A DNA stretch of 64,000 nucleotides from Vitellaria paradoxa (lineage: Eukaryota; Streptophyta; Magnoliopsida; Ericales; Sapotaceae), in contig CM034237.1 of NCBI GenBank assembly GCA_019916065.1, positions 39,786,485 through 39,850,484 on the forward strand, read 5' to 3'. Shown here in pieces: positions 11,534 through 31,876 of the stretch. Position 1 is the first letter of the stretch. Each line of letters begins with the position of its first letter. The notes below the pieces were generated by a model. The model did no database searches, was not told where the DNA came from, and saw nothing but the letters and a program-made list of their open reading frames with translations. The position numbers and the translations under genes are program-made.

Positions 11534-13486
11534 TAATAAAGTAAATCACCTATTTTGTAAATGTAGAATGAACTGGAATTAACAGTAAAAATTTTGTTTT
11601 ACCTTCTTCTTTTGTTCGTTGATTCTCGTTCTTTGAACATTCAATTATACTCTAATTTCTGTCTAAGCAAAACCAAGACTAGCCACTAGCTGCATATGTT
11701 TAAAGTGAAAATTACTTTTTCTTTCTTATTTTTCTTTTTTCTATCTGTCTTGGATTGTTCATTCGTCATGAAGAATAAACTAATTTTTTATGCTTTGATA
11801 TCAGCATCTGTAGTAGTTTATATGATTGAATGAAATGATTTCTGAATTTTGGGAGATGCTGAAAATATAGTTTATAATTACAGGTCAAGCAATGTAGGCA
11901 TTAAGCTAATAAATTGAATTTCCTTAATTTGTTATCACCTCAACTAATTTCATTTTGTTTTTATTTTTCAATTGGAGTTTTTTATGATAGAAGGTAATAA
12001 AGTTAAAAAATGTAGGCATTAGGCAAATTGGACTGATCAATAAAGTTTAATTTCATTTTCACTTTGTATAACGATGGAGTTTTCTACTAATAAGTGAAGT
12101 TTAATCTTAATACGAGACATGTATTATTTTAGTTTGATTGATATTTTATTTTGGGATTATAATTTTTTTGGAGTGATATTATGAGATTGTATTGTATTAT
12201 AAATTGTGTTAAATATTAGTTAATTTTATTTTTTTTTCAAGTGATTTGCCTTATTTACTCTAAATTCTGATACTTCTTTTTTTAACACATTTATCACATA
12301 ATTTTATATTCACTGTGATAAATTTTCTTCGCCTTGCCAACTATATATATTTTTTTAAGTGATAAATGTTTAATAAATGGATTCAACTTAACTCGAATTG
12401 GCCAAAATTAGGAATGGATATGACTCAACCCGAACTGCCTCAAACTAAAAATTGAACTAATCTAATCTGACACTTTCGATTTGATTTGATTCTATTCTAA
12501 TTTAAAATTGTTTAGTTTCAAATTCAAATTTTAGGAATCTAAAAAATTAATTTGGTTCTAAATTAAGTTTCAATCTGAACTAAACCAACTCATGCACATC
12601 CCTAATTGTTATTATTAAATTAATCACATGGATTAATTATATGATGAAAATTGTGTATACAAAAAAATGTTTAATGAACTTTATTTATAGCTTTTCACAT
12701 TTCATTTTTTCTCAAATAGTACTTTTAGGAGTATGATAGATTAAAAATGGAATGCATTTTGTATTTTATTATAAAACAAAATGCTTAATTAACTATACGG
12801 TTTATATTTACATAACTCAAATCTACACATTGTTTAAGAATAATTTTCCTATAATATGAATTTTACATGTGAATACATTATTTAAAAATGCATAAAATAT
12901 AGCAAACTTATAAATATACAAATGCAATAACTTATAAACTTTGATTTTTATTAATCGAAGTTACTCATAATCATACTAATATGATCCTGCATTTTGGAAC
13001 TATTGAAGCTAAAAATTGTTAATTAATAGATATTAATAATGACGTACCTCAAGTTGTATGACATAGAGTGTGAACTACTAAGTATTCGATCACATCACAT
13101 AATCTTAATCAACAACCTCCAAGACTTCACATGGCAAAAAAGATGATAGTAAAATAATGAAAATATTATTTTAATTCCTTGATGCATCAAACGTCAGAAT
13201 TCCTACCACATTCATTTTTACTTCTATTTCTATTGGCAACCAAACATAAAGTTCTCTTGTATGACTGGAATTTTCAACTTGAAAGATAGATCAACATGGT
13301 TGACTCTCTTGTAAGTTGATCACTCCAAAAAAAAATTTTCATGGACTTTTATAAAAAAAAAAAAAAAAAAAAGAACATTATTGTTATGTTGTGATATAAC
13401 TCTACTAATAATAATAATAATAATAATAATCTAATAGAATAGTATTTTTTGCCCCAACTTTTTATTTCTTCTCTTGAGTTCCTAAG
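11534..13486. other. AT-rich intergenic DNA
   Basis: No gene is recognised. The stretch has poly-T tracts and an (AAT)n run at about 13405-13432, and contains a hAT-like MITE at 12409-12607. Confidence 0.4.
12409..12607. mobile_element. hAT-like MITE
   Basis: The left end (TTAGGAATGGATATGACTCAA) and the complement of the right end (TTAGGGATGTGCATGAGTT) form a short inverted repeat, of the TAGGGATGG type found on many plant hAT elements. The ~200-base size fits a MITE. No 8-bp duplication could be confirmed. Confidence 0.4.
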
Positions 13487-13583
13487 TTTTCTTAGGCCTT
13501 TTGCTTATTGCATGGTTATTAGATTGACTTTGATTAGTGTTTTTTTTTTTTTTCAATAAAAAAGCGGACTTTGATGATTTTAA

Positions 13584-14593
13584 GGGAACGTTTGGTACAA
13601 AGTGAAAAATTTGAAGGATAAAAAATTATTGGAATAATTGTTACCCCAGTATCAATTAATGGGATAATAAGTTTACGATGTTTATATTTAGATTAAGAGA
13701 GTAAATATTATCTGATAATAATTATATTATATTTGGAATACTAAAAATTTTGAAGGGTAAAAATTAATTATGTTTGGAATAGAGGTAAGTTGATTAAGGG
13801 GTAAAAGTTAATATTTAATATTAGTAAAATATTATAATAATATAAATCCATCATAATAATTGTTATTTTAATAATAATTAAATTTAAATAAAATATATAT
13901 TATTAAATATAATTTTAAATAGAAATATTAACTACAAAACTAATTTTATCATCGATTAATATTTCAATAGTAATTAATTTTAATAATCAATTATTATTTG
14001 TTGGGAATTATTTTTATTTTGATAAAATAATTTAATAAAACAAAAAATTTTAGTTTATTTAAATAAATTATTAATTTGAATAAATTATATTAATACAATG
14101 CATAATCTAGTAAATTAGTATTTATGAGAAATAATTTTCATTTAATAAAATAAATTATTTTAATAAATAATTATTATTCATTAACCATTAATTTTAATTT
14201 GAGAAAATAAATAGTTTTAGTCATAAATTAATATTTTAATAGAATTAATTTAATAAAATAAATTAAATTATTTTAATGATAAATTATTATTTATTTAATA
14301 TTATTTTGAATAAATTAGTAATTAATTAATTTTTCTTTGTTAAATAATTTATTATTTTATAATATTTATTATAATTATTTATTGAAAAATGTTATCTAGG
14401 TTTTACAAGGGTGTAAAAAAATATTCTACAAGATGATGAAAAAAGGTAAATTTTTTTTTATTATCCTCTGTTAGCAACTCCCCTTATTTAGAATAAAAAT
14501 TTATCCCCATATGAAGGTAATTGTTACTCTCATTCAAACTGATGTAATGGAGGGTAAAACTTATATTTCGTTACTTCCAAAACAAATATCTCC
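13584..14593. mobile_element. Harbinger-like non-autonomous element, unit 1
   Basis: A 1010-base AT-rich element. The ends are GGGAACGTTTGG and, complemented, GGAGATATTTGT, and it is flanked by the trinucleotide TAA (13581-13583 and 14594-14596). TAA/TTA target duplications and G-rich TTTGG ends are typical of PIF/Harbinger (Tourist) elements. No transposase frame is visible. Confidence 0.65.
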
Positions 14594-14596
14594 TAA

Positions 14597-15661
14597 GGAC
14601 ATATTTGGTACGGTGTGAAATTTGGAGGGTAAAAGATTGTGGGAGTACTTATTACCTTAATAATAGTTATTAGAGTAACAAATTTGTGGTACTTATATTT
14701 ATATTTAGAATGAGAGAGTAAATTTTACCTGATAATAATTATATTTTGTTTAAAATGTTAAAAATTTTGAAAGAATAAAAGTTAAGTGTGTTTGAAATGA
14801 GGATAAGTCAACCAATGGTAAAAGTTAATATTTAATTTTAATAAAATATTTTAATAAAATACGTCATCATAGTTATTGTTATTTTAATAATAATTAATTT
14901 TTACAAAAAATATATTATTAAAATATATAATTTTAAATAAAAATATTAATTATAAAAAATTCTTTTATCATAGATTATTATTTCAATAGTAAATAATTTT
15001 AACAGTGAATTATTATTTGTTAAAAATTATTTTTATTTTGATGAAATAATTTAATTAAACAAATTATTTTATTTATTTTATTTAAATAAATTATTTATTT
15101 TAATAAATTATATTAACAAAATACATAATCTAGTAAATTATTATTTATGAGACATAATTTTCATTTAATAAAATATTTTAATAAAATAAATTATTTTAAT
15201 AAGTCATTATTACTTATTAAACATTAATTTTAATGTGAGAAAATGAATAATTTTACTCATAAATTAATATTTCAATAGTATTATTATAATAAAATAAAAT
15301 AAAATAAATTATTTTAATAATAAACTATTTATTTATCAAATATTATTTTGATAAAATTATTTAATAAATAGTTAATTTTATTTTGATTAAATAAATTATT
15401 ATTTTATAATATTTATTATAATTATTTTGCTTAAGGTTTTATATGTGGGTAAAGAAATATTTTACAAGGGTAATGATTAAAGGGTAAAATTTTTTTATTA
15501 TCCTCCGTTACCCATCTTCCCCGAGAGTAAAAATTTACCCCGTATGGGAGTAATTGTTAACTCAGAATAATTATTATTCCCGTTATCCAAACTAATATAA
15601 TGGAGGGTAAAAATTACTCTTATAAAATTTACCTCTCATTATCCCCAAAACAAACATCTCT
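14597..15661. mobile_element. Harbinger-like non-autonomous element, unit 2, adjoining unit 1
   Basis: A 1065-base relative of unit 1 in the same orientation. It starts GGACATATTTGGTACGG and ends, complemented, AGAGATGTTTGTTTTGG. It abuts unit 1 with only TAA between them and TAA again at 15662-15664. Its similarity to unit 1 is visible along most of its length, including shared words such as AAAAGTTAATATTTAAT and TTATTTTAATAATAATTAA. Confidence 0.65.
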
Positions 15662-15753
15662 TAAGAATCAACAATGTAAATTCTAGAAAACTATCTTATT
15701 TTAATCAAGGAACCAAACAATCACAAGAAGGAAAGTAATTAGAGTCTCACTTA

Positions 15754-15901
15754 GGTTTCGTTTGGAGTAACAAAAAATTCTAAAAAATTATGAAAAATAC
15801 TAAAAAATTCTAAAAATTATTCACTTTTTATCTCACTGCATGAATTATGAATCTACAAATTATCTCATTTTATTTTACTTTTTGTTATTTCAAACGCATC
15901 C
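15754..15901. mobile_element. Tourist-like MITE (GGATGCGTTTGGAGT family)
   Basis: A 148-base element with inverted ends GGTTTCGTTTGGAGTAACA and GGATGCGTTTGAAATAACA, flanked by TTA on both sides. It is absent from the matching place in copy B near 16712, which confirms it as an insertion. Relatives lie at about 17950, 26809, 30243 and 36107. Confidence 0.75.
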
Positions 15902-16534
15902 TTAATAGATCATTCTCAAGAGATTAGGATTAATTCCTTAACTCTCTCCCAATTAAGGGTCGTTTGGCAACACAAAAAAAAAAAAAAAAAAAAAAAAAAA
16001 ACCAGTTTTTGACACTCATCACTTTAGTGATTAGTTAGGTGCTTGGTAAATATTTATAAAAATTGAAGAAAATTAAAAAAATAGAAAAAAGTTGAAGAAA
16101 ATTGAAAAAAGTTTATAAAATATTTGGTAAAGAAAGCTAAAAAAATTGATAAAAGTTATTAATGTTTCTTAATAATTAAGAAAATTTTAATCTAATTCAA
16201 ACTCGAATTATAATATGTCCATTTTATTCCTGAACATTTGTTTTACTCAATTTTGCGATCCGAAAATGAAGTTTAATTTTTATTTAAAAAAATTAATGTT
16301 AGTAATTTTTATTATATTTCATTATATTTAAAATATGTAATTAGATTATGAAATGTTGAGTGTCTATTCCATTCATATTATTTTCATGTTGAATGTTTAT
16401 CTCATTCATATTATTTTCATGTTGGCAACCAATTTAAGAAAAGAATAGATTGAGCATTTCATTTTATTTTTACCTCATATTCTATTTCATTCTATTATAT
16501 TCTTATGTAACAAACATAGTCTAATTTTTTTTAA

Positions 16535-16900
16535 GTCTTTGCTTATTGTATGGTTATTAGATTGACTTTGATGAGGTTGGTTTTTTTTTTTTTTTGAAAT
16601 AAAAAAGTGGACTTCGATGATTTTAAGAATCAACAATGAAAATTCTGAAAAATTATCTTATTTTGATCGAGGAACCAAACAATCACAAGAAGGAAAGTAA
16701 TCATAGTTTCACTAATAGATCATTCCCAAGAGACTAGGACTGATTCCTTTGCTCTTCACCGATTAAGGGCCTTCTGGCAACACAAAAAAAAAAAAAATAA
16801 TAATAATAATAATAATAAAATCAAATCAAAAATCCAAAAATCAAAATTTACACACGTCACTTTAATGGTTAGTTAAGTTTTTGGTAAAACTTTGTAAAAA
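16535..16900. repeat. Copy B of the local duplication (uninterrupted)
   Basis: A continuous match to the interrupted copy A about 3 kb upstream. It preserves the pre-insertion arrangement GATTTTAAGAATC, where copy A holds the two 1 kb Harbinger-like units. Confidence 0.75.
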
Positions 16901-17029
16901 TTAAAAAAATTAGAGAAAGTTGAAAAAAGTTGAAGAAAGTTGACAAAATATATATTTGGTTAAAAAAAAAAGAAAAAATTGATAAAAGTTATTATTATTA
17001 TTTTTTTGTTTGTTAAACCAAACAACCTC
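16767..17029. mobile_element. Tourist-like MITE, complete
   Basis: A 263-base element with ends GGGCCTTCTGGCAACAC and, complemented, AGAGGTTGTTTGGTTTAAC, flanked by TAA at 16764-16766 and 17030-17032. The interior contains an (AAT)n run. The left half is also present in copy A, so this insertion predates the duplication. Confidence 0.6.
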
Positions 17030-17039
17030 TAATAGGTTC

Positions 17040-17487
17040 TGTTCGGACACCAAGCATCAAATTTTCTTTTAGTAACTTGTTTCGATTAGCATAAAAATAA
17101 AAATACTTAAAAAACCAAAATGTAAAAGTATTTCGAGAATAAACCAAAACTATGAAAATACTGAGAGATACAAATTGAATTTACTATACATATAATGGAT
17201 ACTCTAGTATGAATTACATAAAAATATAAAAATAATTATCTCAGTAGTGGTTCTTATCATGCTGTTAAAAAATAGTAACCATATGACTATTTTGATCAAA
17301 AAAAGAAAAAAAAAAATTATTTCCAATCTTCTATGATTATTTTGGGCAGTTTTATTGTTCTCATGTACCCAAAAACAAGGGGAGAAAAACAAACGTTTGC
17401 AACATTTGTAAATTAAAGTTCTCTCACTCTCATGATACAGCTGTGTAATGTACAGTTGCAGAAGCACACTGTTATTATCTTTAATTT
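17040..17487 (-). other. 3' flank of the beta-glucosidase gene
   Basis: AT-rich sequence downstream of the stop codon. On the minus strand an AATAAA hexamer lies at 17351-17356, about 130 bases past the stop, and may serve as the poly(A) signal. No other gene is seen. Confidence 0.4.
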
Positions 17488-25437
<7,950 letters not shown>

Positions 25438-26805
25438 AGTCCCTAGCTCACTGTCTACGCAGAGATGTTGAAATAAACGTAGAGGCTTGAGAAAAGTGGG
25501 AAGACCCAAATGGGTTGTTGAAGAAGGTAAGAATGGGAGTCGCCGGTGGTCGAGGTGGCGGCGGAGGAGGAAGTGGCAATGAGATCAGAGGAGTGGTGCT
25601 GAAATCTCCACCTTTCACAAGGCTTAATTTAAATCAGGTCGGCTTTGCTTTCATCTATTCCTCCTTTGTTTTCTGGTGGCTGGTTTATCTGTCCTGGAGC
25701 GGCTCTTCGTTTTCTTTTGAGCTCTTGCCGTTCGCATCTTCATTTCTGATAATATACAGAAGAATGATGCATAAAGAGTACTTATTAACGATGATGTATT
25801 TATGAACTCATTTTTTTAAAAAAAATAAATATATTAAAATATTTTTTAATATTTTTTACTATCATCACATATTCTGGCGCAAGTTTAAAAATTGCGTTGT
25901 AAAAAGAGGTCAGACTCAGACTTTAAGATTGGCAAGGCTGATATAAGATTTTGTTACAAAAAAGTAATAATAATAAAATTTAGTTTTTACTCATAACATA
26001 GAACAATAAATCTTCACTCATCTTCACATATTGCGTACTAATCTTTATCCCTCTTTACACCGCTATTAAAAATTAAAGATTGTTCATTTTTAATTTTACA
26101 GTAGATAACATTTAATTAGAGGCAAAATTGAATTGTAAAAATTTTAAGTAGACTAAATTTAAAAAAAAAATAATTGAACTAAAAAAAATTTAGGCCAATT
26201 TTTCCCAACTACAGCATAAGACAACTCTAAGGCAAGTTGTCCCCAGATTGTAAATGAATTGAGCTGTACGCATAAACAGTTTTGATTTGCGTCGTTTATT
26301 TATTAGCATAGTTTGAACAAAAAGAATTAAATTTGTTTTAGTTTAATTTGAATATTATCTAAATCAACTATTTAATATCTTGCTTAATATTTATATTTAT
26401 ATTTAAGTACATTTACATACAAAAAGTAGTAATATATTTATACCATACTTTGTTTTTTTATTTAAAAATTACATTATAATTCTTTGAATTCTTAATTGAC
26501 TTATTTTTAATTCTTTTTAGTGAATTGTAAATATAAAGTGCCTTTTTCAAATAAGACAACAAATAAATATTATTTTTCATAAATAGTTGGAGCTCGGCTC
26601 ACCAAAAATATTCAACCTTAGGTAGACTCAAATAAATCAGGCTTATGCTTAATAGGTTTGACCTAATTTATTTGAAGAAAAAAATGAAAAAAAATATGTC
26701 CTCATATGCCAAGTGAATCGAGAGAGCACTTCCAATAATTACCATGGTCAAAGGGTAAACATGTTGGTTTGATTAAGGATGGTACTTACTAATATTTTAC
26801 TATAA
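25438..26805 (-). promoter_or_regulatory. GH1 5' leader and upstream region
   Basis: The first ~190 bases upstream of the GH1 ATG are GC-rich for this window, with CCTCCTCCGCCGCCACC-type runs on the minus strand typical of a 5' UTR. Beyond about 25800 the sequence becomes AT-rich with no recognised gene. A precise promoter cannot be placed. Confidence 0.35.
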
Positions 26806-26808
26806 TGA

Positions 26809-26970
26809 GTGTGTTTGGAGTTATATAAAAGTGTATAAAATAAAATAAAATTGTAAAAGTAAATGTCCGTAATTCATGCAGTAAGTGAAAAATTTAAATT
26901 TTATTGTCTTATAATTCGTGTTTGTAGAGATTTGTAAGATTTTATTTATTTTATTTGCTACCAAACAAAG
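26809..26970. mobile_element. Tourist-like MITE
   Basis: It starts GTGTGTTTGGAGTTATATAAAA and ends in ATTTGCTACCAAACAAAGCC. The interior includes GTCCGTAATTCATGCAGTAAG, shared with the family copy at 36107. Confidence 0.5.
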
Positions 26971-27134
26971 CCAATATTATTTTTAGAAAAATTTTGTTAA
27001 ACATAATATTTTTGAATCTCGTACGTTATCGGAATGGGAAGGGTTTCGTCTCTAGGCTTCTACCAAAGGGAATATTCCATCAACTTTCTTGGAAGTTCAG
27101 CCATACCCTCTTTGTCTTCCGGATCCACTCCTTC

Positions 27135-27140
27135 CTAAAA

Positions 27141-27184
<44 letters not shown>
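27135..27184. repeat. (AT)n microsatellite
   Basis: About 45 bases of alternating TA. Confidence 0.85.
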
Positions 27185-27187
<3 letters not shown>

Positions 27188-27334
27188 ACAATAAAAGGTT
27201 GTTTTGCTATTGAAAGCAATGCAATGTTAATTATTATCTAAAACTTAAAAAAAAAAAATGAAAGATGGATTTTTGGACGCATATAAGATAATTAAATAGT
27301 GGATAATGCTTTCTTTTTTTACTCTTATTAGAAG

Positions 27335-29406
27335 GGAAGCCGAGGGATTAATACTGTGGGGGATGTTAGCCCGCTATTCGCGCAATTGTGATCGCACGTT
27401 TTACTTTTTTTTTTTTTTCTCTTCTTCTTTTATTTGGTTCAAATCCGCGCACATGTTTCAATTTTTTCTTTTCTCCAGTTTAGCTAAAACCAGCCGATAA
27501 AATTGAGTTTCAAAAGGAAAAAAATTAATTTTTTTTAGCTGGCTACTAACTAACTAATAAAAATTTAAATTTTTTATGTTTGAAAAGAAAAAATAATAAT
27601 TTTTTAATAGATATCCTTTTACTATTTTGTTTTACTATTTTGTTAATTTGATATTTTTACTTTTTAATATTTAAAACAAGTTTAATATGTAAAATAGTAA
27701 ATTTGATCATTTTAAAAAAAATCAAAAAATTAATGGCTAGTAGCTGAGCTACTAGCTTTTTTCCCAAACACAATCCCTAATGTCAATCAACCCAACAATT
27801 TTATTTTATTTTTGTAAGAACATGGTCTAAATAATAAAAATATTTTTGAGTTATTGGATAATATATTAATTATATTGAATATTAAATATTTAAAAATAAG
27901 AAATTTTAATATAAATAAAAATACAATAAAAATTTAGTTAGAAATATAATTTTAAAATATTTTTAAATGAATATTTTAAAAATATTTAAAAATAAAATTT
28001 ATCAATATAATTTAAAATAATTTATCTATATAATTTAGATTTATCAATATAATGTAAAAATTAGAGTATCTACATATATTTTATTGAACCCATATAAAAA
28101 ATATTTTCTGTTACAAAAATAAATTATACTAATAAATTAATTTTCTAAATTCTTTAATAATTGTTGCTTGAATTATTTAAAAAAAAAACTTAGATAATTA
28201 ATATGATAAAAATATTTTGAGCTATTGGGTGATATATTAATTATATTGAATATTAAAATATATAAAAATAAAATTTATTTATATAATTCAAAATACTATA
28301 ATAAAAACTTATTATATAAAAATGAAATTTATTAACATAATTTAAAATATTATAATAAAAACTTAGTTATCAATATATTTTAAATATAAAATATTTTTAA
28401 ATAAATATTTTTAAAATATCTAAAAATATAATTTCTCAAAATAATTTAAAATATTACAATAAAAATTAATTCAGGTAACAATGTTTATTTGTTTGTTAAA
28501 ATATTTAAAAAAGAAAATAATTTATCATTATAATTTAATTTTTATAATAAAAATATTTTCACAATTATCTACTTTTTCATAATAATTCAAGTAACAATTG
28601 TTAAAAAATTTAGAAAAGTAATTTATTAGTATAATTTATTTTTTTATAACAAAAAATATTTTTTATATGAGTTCAATGAGACATATGTAGATACTTTAAT
28701 TTTTATAATAATTAAATTTTTATTACAATATTTTAAATTATATTGATAAATTTTATTTTAATATTTTAAAAATATTCATTTAAAAATATTTTAAATTATA
28801 TTGCCATTTTTATTTATGTTAAAAAATTTTATTTTTAAATTTTTAATATTCAATATAATTAATATATTATCCAGTAACTCAAAAATATTTTTATTTTTTT
28901 AATCACATTCTGACAATAAAATAAAATTGTTGGGTTGACTGACGTTAGTGGCTGTGTTTGGAAAAAAAATTGGTAGTTCGGTTAACAACTATTAGTTTTT
29001 TAGTTTTTTTTTTTTTTTTTTTTTTTGCAAATGACCAAATTTACCATCTTACACATTAAACTTATTTTAAATATTAAAGGACAAAAATATCAAATTAACA
29101 AAAATCTAAAAAGATAGCTACTAAAAAATTATTTTTTTCCTTTCCAAATATCCCAAAAAAATTAATTTTTTAATAACTAATTAGTAGTCAACTACAAAAG
29201 ATTAATTTTTTTTTTCCTACGAAACTTAACTTTATTGGGCGGTTTGAGCTAGACTTAATAAAAAAAAAAAAAAAAAAATTGAAACATGCTCGTGGATTTG
29301 AACCAAACAAAAGAAGGAGGAGAAAACAAAAAAAAAAAGTAAAACGTGCGGTCACGATTGCGCTAGCGACGGGCAAACATCGCTCATGATATTAGCCCCC
29401 ACTTCC
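27335..29406. mobile_element. Foldback Mutator-like element with ~1 kb inverted arms and 9-bp target duplication
   Basis: The element starts GGAAGCCGAGGGATTAA and its complementary end starts GGAAGTGGGGGCTAATA. The 9-bp direct repeat TATTAGAAG flanks both ends (27326-27334 and 29407-29415). Almost the whole element is one imperfect palindrome: outer segments at 27335-27550 pair with 29190-29406, and inner AT-rich segments (27840-27930 with 28820-28900) also pair. No transposase frame is visible. The 9-bp duplication points to Mutator-type transposition. Confidence 0.82.
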
Positions 29407-29415
29407 TATTAGAAG

Positions 29416-31000
29416 ATGCATGTACTGTTTATTAGAATAATATATTAATGTAATTTTTGTAATAAAAATATATTTTGGTAAGTTATTTCATTTGAAATAA
29501 TTGACCCACAAAAGAAATATAGAATTCTAATATAATATTTTGATAATTTTTTTTTATTGATGACACCATAAAATTCACATAAGAAAGAAATATATTATTT
29601 TAATATAATATCATAATAATTTTTTTTATTGATGACATCATAAAATTCACATCAGAAAAAAGTTAAGAACTATGATAACATATAAGCGTTCACCTCTCGC
29701 TTTCCGGTATGGCATATTTTAAACCTGTGCGTGGAAATCCCTACCGTTAGAAGGACTTGCGATATCCAAACAAAAATGGGCCATCATCTTTGATTACATA
29801 ACATTATTTTTAAGTAGTTTCGACTGTGGCTTACGCGTCATAATCCCAAAATATTTGCACTATCATTACAGTTTCATGCAAGCACGTAGATAACTTGGAT
29901 CGGTCCCATAAGATAAATACCGGCGGGGTGCCTTGTGTCCATGAGACAATCTTTGGTTGAATATGCTTGAAAGTAATTAACATAATCAATTACTTATAAA
30001 ACAAAACTCAGTATTTCTGTTATCTACCGAAATGCCAAACCAACCACATTTTTCTTACCTATTTTTGTTACGAAGGAAACAAGAACAAGAAAAGTGCATG
30101 CAGGCGGGGAATATTTTGCGCTCCAATTCCTAGGATGACTATCAGTATTGATGGTGTTTTCTTTGTTTGAGGAGTTGTCTGGCGCCATGGATTTTGACAA
30201 TTTTGAAGTCATCTAACATGGATTACTGTCCGACGCTACGTGTCCTGTTTGGAGTTCTAAATTTTATTAAAAAAATATTAAAAATTTAAAAAAAAAATTA
30301 TACTCATTTACTCTTTGCACAAACTACGATGCGATAACTTTTATTAATTTTTTTTGTTACTCTAAACGCATCACATAAAAGTTGAATACTAAGGTCAATT
30401 TGAATAATATAACTATAATAACTAAAATTTTAAAGCAACTAATACGTTTTTCAAAATCATGTAAAATAAATAATTTGAATTAGTATATACTATTTAGTAA
30501 AAATAAATTTTACAACTAATTATTATATATTAAATATTAAAATAAATAATTTAGCAAATAAAATACCCATGTAAATCGAATAACTTGTAGTCAAGCTAAA
30601 TTCCAACCTATTTCCGCTGGAAGTGCATTTGCTGCAGTTGTATCATTGCCTTAAAATTTTTATCCAATGACTTGTAAGCTCACTAAAGTCTAGTAGTCAA
30701 ACGTGCAAGAGCGCCTAAATGAAACAAGTATGGCACTACACTATGTTTAGTGATCTAATACAGAGATCGGAACAATATGGTACGATATTTATGCAATAAA
30801 TAAATATAAATATGAAAATTAAAATGGCCACAAACTTATATAATATATCTTAGATGATATATTAAAAAATAATATCCTACGCTAAAGAATATGATTTATA
30901 GTATTTTCCAATAGTTTCTAATGTTGTTCAATTAGTTTTCAATTGTTTGAGTATTCTTAATTTGTCATTTCTAGATCCTTTAATCAACTTCCAACCTTGA
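29416..31000. other. AT-rich intergenic DNA with minor repeats
   Basis: Two direct copies of about 75-90 bases lie near 29520-29580 and 29590-29660 (both contain TTTTTATTGATGACA and ATAAAATTCACAT). A GC-richer piece at 29690-30200 holds short open frames with no recognised product. A MITE is at 30243-30373. Confidence 0.4.
30243..30373. mobile_element. Tourist-like MITE
   Basis: The left end reads CCTGTTTGGAGTTCTAAATTT. The right end, complemented, reads GATGCGTTTAGAGTAACAAAA, the family terminal repeat. Confidence 0.55.
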
Positions 31001-31012
31001 GAATTAATATTT

Positions 31013-31867
31013 GGATAAAATACAAAAATTACTCCTACACTTTACTCTCGATCTCACTTTAGTCTCATTAGTTGCAATTGTAACAATTAAATTTCTACAC
31101 TTTCGGTCAAGTATCAATCTAATCCATCTGTTTGCCTTCCGTTAATTACAACCGTTAAGATGAGGGTAAAATTGTTATTTCCCTTTCTTGCTTCCTTAGA
31201 CATCCTAAAATGACATTGATAAATTGTGTCCATTTAAAAGAAGTTACACCTAGGGCTTTTTTCAGGAAAAAATCGACAATATACTTAGGGTTTTCTTTTT
31301 TACAAAAAATTCAAATCTTCCATTGTTGATGATTTCAAGGTGTTATTCTTCTTAGGGCTTCTGTTTTGCTTAGTTGGAGGTGAATTGGTTGTGGTTTGTT
31401 CGACTATTTCGATAGTAGATGAAGGATGGCTTACGGTAAGTCCTCAACTTGCTACATTTCCCACAGATACAAACCCTCCACTTTGCTCCAATTCGACTTA
31501 AGTTCATTGATTCAAAAGTTTTATCACGTAAATATTCCATTTCAACTTCGTGAGTGAGAACGATCTTAACTTTCTTCAGTTTTCAGTTTTGACAAATTTT
31601 ACAACAAGGATGAAACGATCTTGAGTGAGATGAAACGAATCTTAAGATAAAAATATATAAAATCAATCTATATAGGATGTTTAGGCAAGCAGTGAGAGGA
31701 AATGACAATTTTACCTTCGCCTTAACAGTTGTAGTTAACGGAAGACAGACGGAAGTACTAAATTGATACTTAACCAAAAAAATGGGGATTTGACTGTTAC
31801 AATTAAAACTAGTAGGACCACAGTAAGACTAAAGGTAACGTGTAGGGGTGGCTTTTGTACTTTACCC
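31013..31867. mobile_element. Non-autonomous Mutator-like element with 9-bp target duplication
   Basis: Inverted repeats of about 180 bases: the left begins GGATAAAATACAAAAATTACTCC and the right, complemented, begins GGGTAAAGTACAAAAGCCACC. The repeat TTAATATTT flanks it exactly (31004-31012 and 31868-31876). The interior (31240-31560) has short T-rich coding-like stretches but no recognisable gene or transposase. Confidence 0.85.
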
Positions 31868-31876
31868 TTAATATTT

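Larger units (their letters stand above)
13487..16165. repeat. Copy A of a local duplication, interrupted by three insertions
   Basis: Segments 13487-13583, 15662-15753 and 15902-16165 match, in order, the continuous segment 16535-16900 (copy B). Shared words include GCTTATTGCATGGTTATTAG, GAACCAAACAATCACAAGAAGG and AATAGATCATTC. The gaps in copy A are the transposons listed next. Copy A also keeps the left end of the MITE seen complete at 16767-17029. Confidence 0.75.

Noticed and set aside
25438..25509. Upstream extension of the GH1 reading frame
   Set aside because: The frame is open but has no ATG; the first ATG is at 25437 and gives a standard signal peptide.
27360..27450. GGTTCAAATCC in the foldback element, resembling a pol III B box
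   Set aside because: Both arms carry a form of it and no tRNA fold or A box at proper spacing is present; it is not a tRNA gene.
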